Positions 28,008 to 36,580 of a stretch of DNA of 64,000 bases are shown one piece after another (the first letter of the stretch is position 1; each line of letters starts with the position of its first letter). The notes under the pieces were generated by a model that was not told where the DNA came from, did no database searches, and worked only from the letters and a program-made list of their open reading frames with translations. This stretch comes from Rhodoblastus sp963828185 (GTDB lineage: Bacteria; Pseudomonadota; Alphaproteobacteria; Rhizobiales; Beijerinckiaceae). The stretch lies in the NCBI GenBank assembly GCA_963828185.1, contig CAWHDV010000007.1, positions 121,531-185,530 on the forward strand. Direction: 5' to 3'. A program made the position numbers and the translations under genes.

Positions 28008-28952
28008 TTACGATAGGTCCGAACCGCGTTGCTTGCCCGCGCGCCGCACCTCGTAAGCTTTGACATTGGCGTAGGCGATCCGCAGCAGCGAACGGCCGCA
28101 GCCCTTGCCGGCGGCGCGCTTGAGCATGTCGCCAAGGATGGCGTCGCCCTCGACCGGATGGCCGGCTTCGAGATCGCGCAACATCGAAGCGGTCATCGGC
28201 GAACCGGGCGCGGTCAGCGCGGCGCGCGCCATCTTGCGGAAGTCTTCGCGCGGCTCGCAACCATTGGACGTGGCGATCGCCGCGCATTCGTCGAGGAGCC
28301 CGAGCGCGAGATCGGCGGCGCCGGCTGTGACGATCTCGCCGATCGAGGCCCGCATCAGGCAGGTGATGGCGGCGGCCGAGGCGAGGAAAACCCATTTTTC
28401 CCACATGTCCTGCTGGATCGCGAGGCTCGGCAGGCACTCGAAACCGGCGTTCGACAATTGGTCCGAGATGGCGGCGATGCGCGCGGACGCCCCGCCCGCG
28501 AGTTCGCCGAACGACAATTTGTGGAGATCGTTGAGATGCAGGATCGTCCCATCGTCGGCGCGGGTCGCCGAGATCATGCACAGGCCGCCGATGACCTTTT
28601 CGCCGCCAAACCGGCCCGCCAGCGCGTCGAGATGGCGCATGCCGTTGAGTAGCGGCAGGATGGTGGTCGCCGGAGCGACGGCCGAAGCGAAGGATTGCAT
28701 CGCGCCATCGAGGTCATAGGCCTTGCAGCTCAAAAGGATGAGATCGAAAGCCCCGGCGATGCCTTCCGCCAGGACTGTCGGCGGCGACGGCAGGCGGATA
28801 TCGCCGCAACGGCTTGCAATGACCAGCCCGGTTTTTTGCAATGCGGCGGCGCGCGAGGGCCGCACGAGAAACGTCACGTCCCGGCCGGCCTGCAACAGCC
28901 GGCCGCCGAAATAGCCTCCGACCGCTCCGACGCCTACGACGAGAATTCGCAT
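28008..28952 (-). CDS. Ketopantoate reductase family protein
   Basis: A 314-residue protein with an N-terminal Rossmann motif (MRILVVGVGAVGGYFGGRLLQAG, in part), the CKAYD block near residue 76 and the catalytic-position Lys in the EKWVFLASAAAITCLMR helix near 190. These are the marks of 2-dehydropantoate 2-reductase (PanE/ApbA) domains. PanE reduces ketopantoate to pantoate for coenzyme A synthesis, but many paralogues reduce other 2-oxoacids; placement beside an SDR and acyl-CoA genes makes a paralogue likely. Start ATG 28952. Confidence 0.85.
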   Translation of the reverse strand: MRILVVGVGAVGGYFGGRLLQAGRDVTFLVRPSRAAALQKTGLVIASRCGDIRLPSPPTVLAEGIAGAFDLILLSCKAYDLDGAMQSFASAVAPATTILPLLNGMRHLDALAGRFGGEKVIGGLCMISATRADDGTILHLNDLHKLSFGELAGGASARIAAISDQLSNAGFECLPSLAIQQDMWEKWVFLASAAAITCLMRASIGEIVTAGAADLALGLLDECAAIATSNGCEPREDFRKMARAALTAPGSPMTASMLRDLEAGHPVEGDAILGDMLKRAAGKGCGRSLLRIAYANVKAYEVRRAGKQRGSDLS

Positions 28953-29004
28953 GCCGCGCCTTTCTCCAGGTTCGAGCGGGCCACCGGCCCTCTCGCCGAA
29001 AACT

Positions 29005-29707
29005 TCAGTTCCGCGCCCCGGTTTCGTCGTCGCGCCGGCCGATGAAATGGACCGAGATCGGCTCGCCCGGAATATCCCGGGCCATGAGAGCGGTGAAATG
29101 CAGCGGCGTGCAGGCCTTCACCGCCTCGAGGATCGAGGCGCGCACCGCCTCGGCGGACGCGCCGCGCCCTGCCTTGACGTAGGTGATGCGGGGCGGCCAA
29201 AGCACCGAGCCGCCGCTGTTGAAGCCGAACCGCAGCGTGACCTCGACCGTATCGCCGCGCGGCGGCAGAGGCGGCGACCAGCAATTCGCCAATTGCCGCG
29301 CCGCCTGTCTGGGCAAGGCGATGGGCTTGTCGTCACGCTGGGACTGGCCATCGGGCTTGCCGGCTTGGGGCTTGCTCTCCGGCTTGGCGGATAACGCCTT
29401 GTCGATGGTGATGGTCATGCCTCCCGGCAAGGGCGGCATGTCGAGCGGGGGCGACCTTCCGAGAGAGGACGGCGCGGAGTTCCGGCGGCAAGGCCGGCTC
29501 CAGCGGCTCCAGCGGCGCGGGCGCAGTTTGGGGATTGATCGCCCGGTTTTGCGGCAGCAGCAGCCAGAACGGCGCCCGCCTGTGAAAGTGGTGATGCGCC
29601 GGCGGGCGTTGCAAGGCCAAGGCCGGCCCGCAAGGCGCCATGAGCGACGACGCCGCCAATAGCGCCGCCGCCACCCGCGCAATTGCCTTGAGCCGGGAAA
29701 GGGGCAT
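29005..29707 (-). pseudogene. TonB C-terminal-domain periplasmic protein, frameshifted
   Basis: Two frames together read as one secreted protein of about 233 residues. From ATG 29707 the first frame has a signal peptide (MPLSRLKAIARVAAALLAASS...) and a Pro-rich stretch ending at ELRAVLS. The second frame takes over at GRSPPLDMPPLPGGMTI and ends with a TonB-like C-terminal domain (VEVTLRFGFNSGGSVLWPP, AVRASILEAVKACTPLHF). One extra base around 29459-29466, in a CTCTCTCGG stretch on the coding strand, separates them. Alone, the second frame lacks an export signal. The TM-less signal peptide differs from a classical TonB anchor, so a TonB-box energy role is not assured. Confidence 0.6.
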
Positions 29708-29889
29708 GAGGACTTCGACCTGGACGGAAGCGAAAAAGGATCGTTTCGCCTGGCTGAGATATTTAGGCGCGCGGGCCCGATTGCAAGTCGAACCACCAAC
29801 CGGCAGACCTTGGACGCCGCCGGCGCCGCAAGCTTCCGGCGCCCTTCTTGCTTCATCGTTCTTGCCGGGTGGCGGACGGGAGCAAAAAT

Positions 29890-30186
29890 ATGAACGAGAT
29901 CATCAACTTCCATCGCAAGAAACTGGAAATTCTTGGCGATGCCGTGGAGGCGGCCGAGGCGACGCTGGCGCGGCGGAGGGCCGAGATGGACAGGCTCAAG
30001 CGCAGCGACGCGCCTTATGCGGACGTGGTGAAGGCGTCGATCGCACTGGACGGAGCGGTCCTCGCCTGTCGAAAAAGCGCGGAAACGCTGGCGCGGTTCA
30101 GCGCCGCCGGGAGCGCGCCGGAACTGATGGGCGCCGTCCCGGACCCCTGCGGAAGCCCGGCGCAAGTCATTTCGCTGACAAGGTGA
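29890..30186 (+). CDS. Small hypothetical coiled-coil protein, 98 aa
   Basis: Open frame from ATG 29890 with GGGAG nine bases upstream. The first 60 residues are helical and heptad-like (KKLEILGDAVEAAEATLARRRAEMDRLKR), suggesting a coiled coil; the tail is Gly/Pro-rich. No family was recognised. It is flanked by the TonB-like gene (divergent) and the permease gene (convergent). Codon usage is consistent with a real gene, but the evidence is modest. Confidence 0.55.
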   Translation: MNEIINFHRKKLEILGDAVEAAEATLARRRAEMDRLKRSDAPYADVVKASIALDGAVLACRKSAETLARFSAAGSAPELMGAVPDPCGSPAQVISLTR

Positions 30187-30206
30187 TCATATCGCTGGCG
30201 AGATGA

Positions 30207-31682
30207 TCATTTGCCCGGCGCGATGAGCGACTGCGCGGCGGCGCGCGCGTTGCGATGGCCGTAGAGCAGGTAGATCGCCATGCCGATGACCAGCCAGATG
30301 ATCAAGCGCGCCCAGGTCTCCCAGGGCAGGCTCGCCATCAGGCCGAGGCACGCGAGGATGCCCAGCGCCGGCAGGGCGGGAGAGCCGGGAACCCGGAACG
30401 GGCGCACCAGTTCGGGTTGCGACCGCCGCAGGTGGATGACGGCAAAACAGACCAGCGCGAAGGCGGAGAGCGTGCCGATGCTGACCATTTCGCCGAGCAG
30501 GCCGATCGGGAAAAACCCCGCGGTGAGCGCGACGATCACCCCGAGCGCGACCTGGCTCACCCAGGGCGTGCGAAAGCGCGGATGCAGCCTTGCAAAAAAT
30601 TTAGGCAGCAACCCATCCGACGCGATGGTGAAGAGAATGCGGGTCTGGCCGAACAGCAGCACAAGGATGACGGTCGTCAGGCCGGCCAGAGCCGCGAACT
30701 TGACCAGGAGCGCCAGCCAGGGCAGGCCGATAGCGTCGATGGCGACGGCGATCGGATCGGGCGTGTCGAGGCGCGGGTACGGAACAAGGCCGGTTATGAC
30801 GGCGGCGACGGCGATATAGAGCGCGGTGCAGACGGTCAGGGCGCCGATCAGGCCGATCGGGACGTCGCGCTGCGGCGAATGGGCCTCCTGCGCCGCGGTC
30901 GACACCGCGTCGAAGCCGATATAGGCGAAAAACACCACGGCCGCGCCGCGAAAAATGCCGCTCCAGCCGAAATGGCCGAATTCGCCGGCGTTTTGCGGAA
31001 TGAAGGGCGTCCAGTTGGCCGGCGCGACGTGAAGTCCGCCGACCACGATCACCGTCACGACGACGGCGAGCTTGAACCCCACCATGACATTGTTGACCCG
31101 CGCCGATTTGCGCGTGCCGCGCACGAGAAGCCCCGTGACGAGAAGCACGATCGCCGCCGCCGGGACATTGAACAGGCCCGTCGCCCCCGCGCCCTGCACA
31201 ACCGAGCCGTGCAGGGCGGCGCCGTAGGGCGCGGCATATCGCGCCGGCAACGCCAGTCCGAGGCTCGCCAGCAGGCTGACGAGATAGCCGGACCATCCGA
31301 CGGCCACCGTCGCGGCGCCCATCGCATATTCCAGCACCAGGTCCCAGCCGATCATCCAGGCGAAAATCTCGCCGAGCGTGGCGTAGACATAGGAGTAGGT
31401 GCTGCCGGCGACGGGAATGAGCGCCGCGAGTTCGGCGTAGCAAAGCGCGACAATGGCGCAGGCCACGCCCGCGAGCGCGAAGGACAGGACGATGGCCGGT
31501 CCCGCATAGCGCGCCGCCGCCGCGCCCGTCAGGACGAAAATGCCGGCGCCGATGATCGCGCCCACGCCCAGGCTCATCAGCGAAAACGGCCCGAGGCTGC
31601 GCTCGAAGCCCTGGCCGCTTTTGGCGTCGCTGGAGGCAGAAAGTTCTGCGACGGTTTTTCGCGTGAAACAAGAATGGCGCAC
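30207..31682 (-). CDS. Amino acid permease, APC superfamily (cationic amino-acid transporter type)
   Basis: A 491-residue transporter with about twelve to fourteen membrane segments. GTG 31682 is preferred over a GTG at 31709 because GCGAGG lies seven bases before it and it yields the usual short leader (FTRKTVAEL...). The first helix has the APC substrate/ion motif SLGVGAIIGAGIFVLTG. Other blocks are AELAALIPVAGSTYSYVYATLGE, FFAYIGFDAVSTAAQEAHSPQRDVPIG (in parts) and GQTRILFTIASDGLLPKFF, characteristic of the CAT/YfnA-like branch. It probably imports amino acids; a role in feeding the leucine pathway is only suggested by distance. Confidence 0.9.
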   Translation of the reverse strand: MRHSCFTRKTVAELSASSDAKSGQGFERSLGPFSLMSLGVGAIIGAGIFVLTGAAAARYAGPAIVLSFALAGVACAIVALCYAELAALIPVAGSTYSYVYATLGEIFAWMIGWDLVLEYAMGAATVAVGWSGYLVSLLASLGLALPARYAAPYGAALHGSVVQGAGATGLFNVPAAAIVLLVTGLLVRGTRKSARVNNVMVGFKLAVVVTVIVVGGLHVAPANWTPFIPQNAGEFGHFGWSGIFRGAAVVFFAYIGFDAVSTAAQEAHSPQRDVPIGLIGALTVCTALYIAVAAVITGLVPYPRLDTPDPIAVAIDAIGLPWLALLVKFAALAGLTTVILVLLFGQTRILFTIASDGLLPKFFARLHPRFRTPWVSQVALGVIVALTAGFFPIGLLGEMVSIGTLSAFALVCFAVIHLRRSQPELVRPFRVPGSPALPALGILACLGLMASLPWETWARLIIWLVIGMAIYLLYGHRNARAAAQSLIAPGK

Positions 31683-31798
31683 TTCGACCTCGCCTGAAAC
31701 CCTGTGCACTCTCGCAGGAGAAATTCGCCTTGGCTATCGAATTTCAGCGCGACCCTCGCAGGCGCGGGCGCCGAACGGCCGCGGATGAATACCGCGTG

Positions 31799-32131
31799 TC
31801 ACGCCTTTTTCTTGCGCGTGACCGCGGCCTTGCGCGCGGAGGCAGGGCGCGCGGAGGCGGAGCGCGCGGAAGCGGAGCGCTCGGCCGCCGGCCGCGACGC
31901 CGAGGCTTCGCCGCCAATGGCGCCGCCGCGATGCGAAGCTGGATGGCCGGCGCGGGCGCCGCGACCGGAGCCGCCCGGCTTCTTACCGCCGCCGTCGTCC
32001 TTGTTGACGGTCGCCCAGGCCCGCCGCTCCGCTTCCTCGGCGGGAACGCCGCGATCTTCGTAACCCGCCTCGATATGCTCGGCCTTGCGGATCTGCTTGT
32101 CGGTATATCTGGATTTGTCGCCCCGGGGCAT
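31799..32131 (-). CDS. Small basic stress-type protein (often named plasmid stabilization protein)
   Basis: A 110-residue protein starting at ATG 32131 with AGGAGCGG upstream. The N-terminal MPRGDKSRYTDKQIRKAEHIEAGYEDRGVP (in parts) and ERRAWATVNKDDGGGKKPGGSG are characteristic of a family widespread in Hyphomicrobiales and labelled plasmid stabilization protein without experimental basis. The C-terminal half is a run of Ala, Arg and Ser ending in RKKKA, resembling DNA-binding tails. A near-consensus EcfG-type promoter sits 31 bp upstream, suggesting general stress control. Confidence 0.82.
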   Translation of the reverse strand: MPRGDKSRYTDKQIRKAEHIEAGYEDRGVPAEEAERRAWATVNKDDGGGKKPGGSGRGARAGHPASHRGGAIGGEASASRPAAERSASARSASARPASARKAAVTRKKKA

Positions 32132-32161
32132 GTGTCCGCTCCTGTTTCGAAAGAAACGGAC

Positions 32162-32186
32162 AACATTCGCCAATCCTGGCAGTTCC
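32162..32186 (-). promoter_or_regulatory. EcfG-type promoter candidate for the 110-aa stress protein gene
   Basis: On the minus strand GGAAC (32186-32182), a 16-base spacer and TGTT (32165-32162) match the GGAAC-N16-CGTT general stress consensus at eight of nine positions. Expected transcription would begin near 32155, about 24 bases before the ribosome site and start codon at 32131. Confidence 0.55.
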
Positions 32187-32228
32187 GGCTTCAGGACTTC
32201 CGGCCGGGCAACGGAAAGCGCCGCGAGC

Positions 32229-33872
32229 TCAAAACCTGGCCGCCGCCTCGAGCATCATCGCGGCGTTGTCGGCGAGTTGCGCTCCGCTGATCGGCTTGCG
32301 CAGCAGGATGACGGCGCCGCTGACCCTCTTGCCGACCGTCAGGGTCGCCGCGTCGCCGGCGTAGCCGGTCAGCAAGATCGCCGGCAGGCGGGGCTTGCGG
32401 TCCTGGATCGCGCGGATCAAGGCGACGCCATCGGTCCCCGGCATCGAAAGGTCGGTAATGACGAGGTCCACCGATTCGCCCGCGTCAAACATTGCGAGGG
32501 CGGCGACGCCGCTCTCCGCCTCGACGATATGATAACCCCTGTCGGCAAGTTCGTGCGCGAGCACATGCCGGACGACTTTTTCGTCGTCCACCAGCAGGAC
32601 GCAAGGCTGGCCCGAAGCGGTCGAAACCGGCGCGTCCATCGGGAGCGCGGCCGCCTCGGGGACAGGACCCGCCACCGGAAGCCACAGCGTGACCCTGGTT
32701 CCGAACCCGAGCCTGCTTTCCAGCTTGAGGCCGCCCCTGGACTGTTCGGCGAAGCCGCGCGCCATCGGCAGGCCCAGGCCCGTTCCCTTGCCGACCTCCT
32801 TGGTGGTGAAAAACGGCTCGGTGGCGCGCTTTATCGTCGCTTCGTCCATCCCCGAGCCGGTGTCGGAGACGGTCAGGCGCAGATAGGCGCCGGGCGCGAG
32901 GCTCGTGGAATGGCCGGCGCCGGTGATCGTCTCCACCCTGGCGGAAAAGATGATCGTCCCGGCGTCGCCAATGGCGTCGCGGGAATTGGTGGCCAGGTTG
33001 ACCAGCACCGCCTCGAGTTGCCCCTTGTCCGCCAGCGCCGGCTGCAACGCGTCGGCGAGGTCGAGTCGCACTTCGATGTTCGCGCCGAGCGTGTGCGTCA
33101 GCACTTCACGCAAGTCCTGCAGCAGCGCCGCGACGTCGATCGGCTGGGCCTTCAGCAGGTCGCGACGCGCCAGCGCGAGCAGGCGGCGGGTGATCGAGGC
33201 GCCGCGGAAAGCCGCGTCTTCCAGCATCCTCGCGTATTTCCGCACTTTTTCCGGATCATTTCCGTATCGCCCGATGAGGCTGGCGCAGCCGGCGACGCCC
33301 TGGACGATATTGTTGAAATCATGCGCCACGCCGCCCGCGAGCTGGCCGAGCGCGCTCAGCTTCTCGGCCTGCGCCATCATCTCCTGGCGGCTGAGGTCGG
33401 TCACGACGAGGCAATGCAACGGCTCGCCCTCGAAATCCATGGGCGCGGACGAAATCTGGGTGGGCAGCACGCCGCCGTCGGCCCCGATCAGCCGGACGGA
33501 CAGGACTTCGAGCCTGGACCTGGTGAACAGGCAATTCAGCGTCGCCACCTCGTCTTCATGCGCCAGCGCCGTGATCAGGGTCCCGACCAATCGCTCGCGC
33601 GGACGTCCGACCATGCGGGCGAATGCGGCGTTGCAATAGAGGATGAGGCCGTCGGACGAAACCGTGACGGCGCCTTCCGACATTTGCTCGACCAGCAGCC
33701 GATAAGGCTCCGACGCGCCTTTCAAGGTGTAGACGGCGGGGGCTTCCTGGCCATCGACGACAATCGCGTCGACCTCGCCGGCGCGAATGGCGCGCAGCAT
33801 GTCCTCGGCTTCAGCCAGTTTTCCGCGCAGCGTTTCCAGTTCTTGCGGCGAGACCTGGGCGACTTCCGTCAT
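32229..33872 (-). CDS. Hybrid sensor histidine kinase of the kai operon
   Basis: A 547-residue cytoplasmic kinase with no membrane segment. Order: a short N-terminal coiled coil with the RAIRAGEVDAIVV motif (residues 28-40), a PAS domain (55-165), HisKA with phospho-acceptor His 184 in GGVAHDFNN, an ATP-binding domain (VNLATNSRDA at 291, DTGSGMD at 337, GTGLGLPM at 363), and a C-terminal receiver with acidic DD at 429-430 and phospho-acceptor Asp 474 (DLSMPG). It starts two bases after the second kaiB gene. Its place suggests that it is the output or input kinase of the KaiBC oscillator, replacing SasA; the signal sensed by PAS is unknown. Confidence 0.9.
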   Translation of the reverse strand: MTEVAQVSPQELETLRGKLAEAEDMLRAIRAGEVDAIVVDGQEAPAVYTLKGASEPYRLLVEQMSEGAVTVSSDGLILYCNAAFARMVGRPRERLVGTLITALAHEDEVATLNCLFTRSRLEVLSVRLIGADGGVLPTQISSAPMDFEGEPLHCLVVTDLSRQEMMAQAEKLSALGQLAGGVAHDFNNIVQGVAGCASLIGRYGNDPEKVRKYARMLEDAAFRGASITRRLLALARRDLLKAQPIDVAALLQDLREVLTHTLGANIEVRLDLADALQPALADKGQLEAVLVNLATNSRDAIGDAGTIIFSARVETITGAGHSTSLAPGAYLRLTVSDTGSGMDEATIKRATEPFFTTKEVGKGTGLGLPMARGFAEQSRGGLKLESRLGFGTRVTLWLPVAGPVPEAAALPMDAPVSTASGQPCVLLVDDEKVVRHVLAHELADRGYHIVEAESGVAALAMFDAGESVDLVITDLSMPGTDGVALIRAIQDRKPRLPAILLTGYAGDAATLTVGKRVSGAVILLRKPISGAQLADNAAMMLEAAARF

Positions 33873-33874
33873 GG

Positions 33875-34150
33875 TCAGGCCACGCTGAACATGGAGATGA
33901 GGCGTTGCCTGTCGGACATGTCGCCGAACAGCAACCGGACAGGCCGCGGAATTGAGCGGATCAACGTCGGCGACACCACGACATTGGAAGGCTGCGCCCT
34001 TTCGGGATGCTCGTAGAGATCGACGATTTCAAGATCGTAGCCGCCAATGAGCTCGCTCTCGCAAAACGCGCGCACATTGGCGACCGCGCGCAGCGAGCGT
34101 GGCGTGATCCCCGTGACGAACAAGGTCAGGGAATAGCGGATTTCACTCAT
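33875..34150 (-). CDS. kaiB: KaiB-family protein, second copy
   Basis: A 91-residue KaiB-like protein from ATG 34150 behind an excellent GGGGGAGG site. It shows the thioredoxin-like KaiB pattern: LTLFVTGITPRSLRAVANVRAFCE, YDLEIVDLYEHPE, VVSPTLIRSIPRPVRLLFGD. In cyanobacteria KaiB switches fold to bind phosphorylated KaiC. This copy is shorter and more diverged from cyanobacterial KaiB than the upstream one (VVVSPTLIRSIP in place of the usual LAIPTL / TLVR pattern). Twenty-six bases separate it from the first kaiB, and two from the kinase gene. Confidence 0.9.
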   Translation of the reverse strand: MSEIRYSLTLFVTGITPRSLRAVANVRAFCESELIGGYDLEIVDLYEHPERAQPSNVVVSPTLIRSIPRPVRLLFGDMSDRQRLISMFSVA

Positions 34151-34176
34151 TGCGCCTCCCCCGGCTGGGCCGGCTT

Positions 34177-34497
34177 TCATGCGCTCGCAAGCGGGCGAAT
34201 GTCCAACCCTACCAGAACGCGCTCTTCGTTCGAGAGGTCCCCGATTATTTTCTTGATCGGCTCGGGCAACCGGCGAACCAGGGTGGGAATGGCCAGGATC
34301 TGGTCGCCTTCGGCCAGTTGCGGCTGCTCCATCAGGTCGATCACCTCGATCGTGTAGCGCCCTTCGAGATGCTCGGCGCAGATCCGGGTCAGGTTCCTGA
34401 TCGCCCGGATCGACTTGTCGGTCTGGCCCGCAACGTAAAGCCGAAGGTTCCAATGTTCCTCCGGCGCGGCCGCAACGGATTCTGACTCGGCGTTCAT
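34177..34497 (-). CDS. kaiB: KaiB-family clock protein, first copy
   Basis: A 106-residue KaiB starting at ATG 34497, overlapping the kaiC stop by four bases (ATGA), so it is translationally coupled to kaiC. Conserved blocks: LRLYVAGQTDKSIRAIRNLTRICAEHL, YTIEVIDLMEQPQLAEGDQILAIPTLVRRLP, KKIIGDLSNEERVLVGLDI. This is a canonical KaiB core with an extra acidic 15-residue N-terminus. It is expected to bind KaiC and set its ATPase/phosphorylation cycle. No kaiA is found in the window. Confidence 0.93.
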   Translation of the reverse strand: MNAESESVAAAPEEHWNLRLYVAGQTDKSIRAIRNLTRICAEHLEGRYTIEVIDLMEQPQLAEGDQILAIPTLVRRLPEPIKKIIGDLSNEERVLVGLDIRPLASA

Positions 34498-35924
34498 GGG
34501 ATTCCTGCCAGGTTGGCGTCGGCGCCGGTTGCAATCCCGAACAATTGCACGCCGGACTTGGTGATCTTCATCAGCCGCATGTCCGCGGAATGGTCCATGC
34601 CGCGTGATTTGACGACATGGAGATAGCGCACGAGTTCCGTCCCCACGCGCCGGTTTTCCACCATCAGCCAGCTGTCCATGATCGACGATACGGCGACGCC
34701 CGTGTCCTCCTCCGTAGCGTTTTGCAAGGTGGTGAACAAAGCCGTCACGCCGATCGATTTCAGATAGTCGATCAGCCGCAGCAACATGCCCTGGGTCTGG
34801 AGCAATGAGCCCGATGACAGCAGGGCCGAAAGCGGATCGATTACCGCCACATCCGGCCGGAATTCCTCGATTTCCTTCAGCATCAGGGCCAGATGCGCCT
34901 CGAGGCCCTGCAGGCTCGGCCGCGCCGCATGGAAGCGCAGCAAGCCCGCGTCGATCCAGCGTTGCAGATCCATGCCGATCGAGCCCATGTTGCGCGTCAG
35001 CTGGCTCGGACTCTCCTCGAACGAAAACAGCACGCAGCGCTCGCCGCGGGCGCAAGCGGCATCGGCGAAATGCGCGGCGATGCTGGTCTTTCCCGTGCCT
35101 GCGCCGCCGCCGAGCAATATGCTCGACCCCTTGAAATAGCCCTTGCCTTCGAACATCGCGTCGAGGCTGGCGACGCCGGTCGCGACGCGCTCGCGCGAGG
35201 CGATCTGGGCGAGCCCCAGCGAGGTGACCGGCAGCACGGTGATGCCGTCGCGATCGATCAGGAAGGGATATTCATTGGTGCCGTGCGTCGAGCCGCGATA
35301 TTTCACGACGCGCAGGCGGCGTGTCGAGGATTGCTCGGAGACCCGGTGATCGAGCACGATCACGCAATCGGAGATATATTCCTCGACGCCGTGGCGCGTC
35401 AGGCTGCTGTCGCCGCGCTCGGCGGTGACGACCACCGTGAGATGGCGTTCCTTGAACCAGTTGAACAGGCGGCCGAGCTCCGAGCGCACGATGGCGACGT
35501 TCGGAATGCCGGCGAACAACGTGTCGATGCTGTCGAGCACGACGCGCCGGGCGTCCACCTTCTTGATCGCGTAGGAGAGGCGAACGAACAGGCCCTCGAG
35601 ATCGTATTCGCCGGCCTCCTCGATTTCATGCCGGTCGATATGGACGTGGTCCATGGCGATCAGGCCGCGCGCCGCGAGATCGGGCAGATTGAAGTCGAGC
35701 GAGGCGACATTGGCGCCGAGGTCGGCGATCCGCTCGTCGAAGGACACGAACACGCCGGGCTCGTTGCAGTCGAGCGCGCCCTTCACCAAAAAGGTCGTCG
35801 CCAGCAGGGTCTTGCCGCAGCCGGCGCCGCCACAGACGAGAGTGGGCCGGCCCGCCGGCAGGCCGCCGCCGGTGACTTCGTCCAACCCTCTTATCCCGCT
35901 CGATGTTTTCGGCAGATATGGCAT
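34494..35924 (-). CDS. kaiC: Circadian clock ATPase KaiC
   Basis: A 476-residue double-domain RecA-like ATPase. CI has Walker A GGAGCGKT at residues 32-39 and catalytic Asp-Glu in SFDE at 61-64 (cyanobacterial KaiC has Glu-Glu). CII has Walker A GGAGTGKT at 273-280 and SFEES at 301-305. Where the cyanobacterial phosphorylation pair Ser-Thr lies (within ISTITD), this protein reads VSSIMD, so the sites would be Ser 413 and Ser 414. It is a KaiA-independent type, as expected in Hyphomicrobiales. It heads the operon kaiC-kaiB-kaiB-kinase. About 115 bp of upstream region to the divergent gene should hold the promoter; none was recognised. Confidence 0.94.
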   Translation of the reverse strand: MPYLPKTSSGIRGLDEVTGGGLPAGRPTLVCGGAGCGKTLLATTFLVKGALDCNEPGVFVSFDERIADLGANVASLDFNLPDLAARGLIAMDHVHIDRHEIEEAGEYDLEGLFVRLSYAIKKVDARRVVLDSIDTLFAGIPNVAIVRSELGRLFNWFKERHLTVVVTAERGDSSLTRHGVEEYISDCVIVLDHRVSEQSSTRRLRVVKYRGSTHGTNEYPFLIDRDGITVLPVTSLGLAQIASRERVATGVASLDAMFEGKGYFKGSSILLGGGAGTGKTSIAAHFADAACARGERCVLFSFEESPSQLTRNMGSIGMDLQRWIDAGLLRFHAARPSLQGLEAHLALMLKEIEEFRPDVAVIDPLSALLSSGSLLQTQGMLLRLIDYLKSIGVTALFTTLQNATEEDTGVAVSSIMDSWLMVENRRVGTELVRYLHVVKSRGMDHSADMRLMKITKSGVQLFGIATGADANLAGIP

Positions 35925-36162
35925 TTAAAAGCTCGCCCGAACGCACGTTAGCGTGATGATGAAATGATCGCATGACCCAACGGCGACGCTCACGACACGC
36001 AAGTTTTGTCCTTTTAAAAAAAACGTCAAGTCATCTTTGATCGTTCGCGAAGGAAAAGGCGCCCGGCCCAAGCTCTGGCGACATCAAAACAAATTCGCGT
36101 CCGTCTCGATCGTATTCACCGTATCAAACGCGAATGCGCGGCGGAACAAAGCCAAGCCCAAA

Positions 36163-36561
36163 ATGTTCAGTCTTGAAAGGCTGGAGGACAAATTGGTCGG
36201 CCATTGCGTTTGGGCCATTCCCGAAGGTTATATACCAAGCGAAAGCGTCAGCGATTGCCACGATCTTGTATCCCATGAGGCGGCGTGCATCCTGAATGCT
36301 GGCGAGGTTGAGGCATCCATCGAGATAATGCTTTATTTCGAAGATCGCGGACCGCGGGGTCCCTATAAGTTCAAAGTCGAGGCGCAACGCACGCGCCACC
36401 TTCGTTTCAATGACTTGAGCGATCCCGAGCCTGTTCCGAGGGATTGCTCCTATTCTTCCCTGTTTCGCTCCGACGTTCCGATCGTCGTGCAGCACACGCG
36501 TCTCGACTCCCGCGGTCATCTCGCGCTCCTGAGCACGATCGCCTTTCCGGTCGAAACATGA
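36163..36561 (+). CDS. Sensory rhodopsin transducer-like protein (ASRT family)
   Basis: A 132-residue protein matching the Anabaena sensory rhodopsin transducer family: CVWAIPEGYIP, SHEAACILNAGEVEASIEIMLYFEDRGPRGPYKFKV (in parts), RTRHLRFNDLSDPEP and the strongly conserved SDVPIVVQHTRLDSR. ATG 36163 is chosen to match the family length near 125; the frame stays open to 36037. The ribosome site is weak. In Anabaena the protein binds a rhodopsin and DNA, but the family is widespread in bacteria without rhodopsin; its all-beta fold has been linked to ligand or sugar binding. No rhodopsin gene is in the window. Confidence 0.88.
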   Translation: MFSLERLEDKLVGHCVWAIPEGYIPSESVSDCHDLVSHEAACILNAGEVEASIEIMLYFEDRGPRGPYKFKVEAQRTRHLRFNDLSDPEPVPRDCSYSSLFRSDVPIVVQHTRLDSRGHLALLSTIAFPVET

Positions 36562-36580
36562 TCCTCGCCGGAGCACGCCC

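Noticed and set aside
32085..34016. A 643-codon plus-strand frame opposite the kinase gene
   Set aside because: Antisense composition and no motif; the kinase frame is fully supported by domains.
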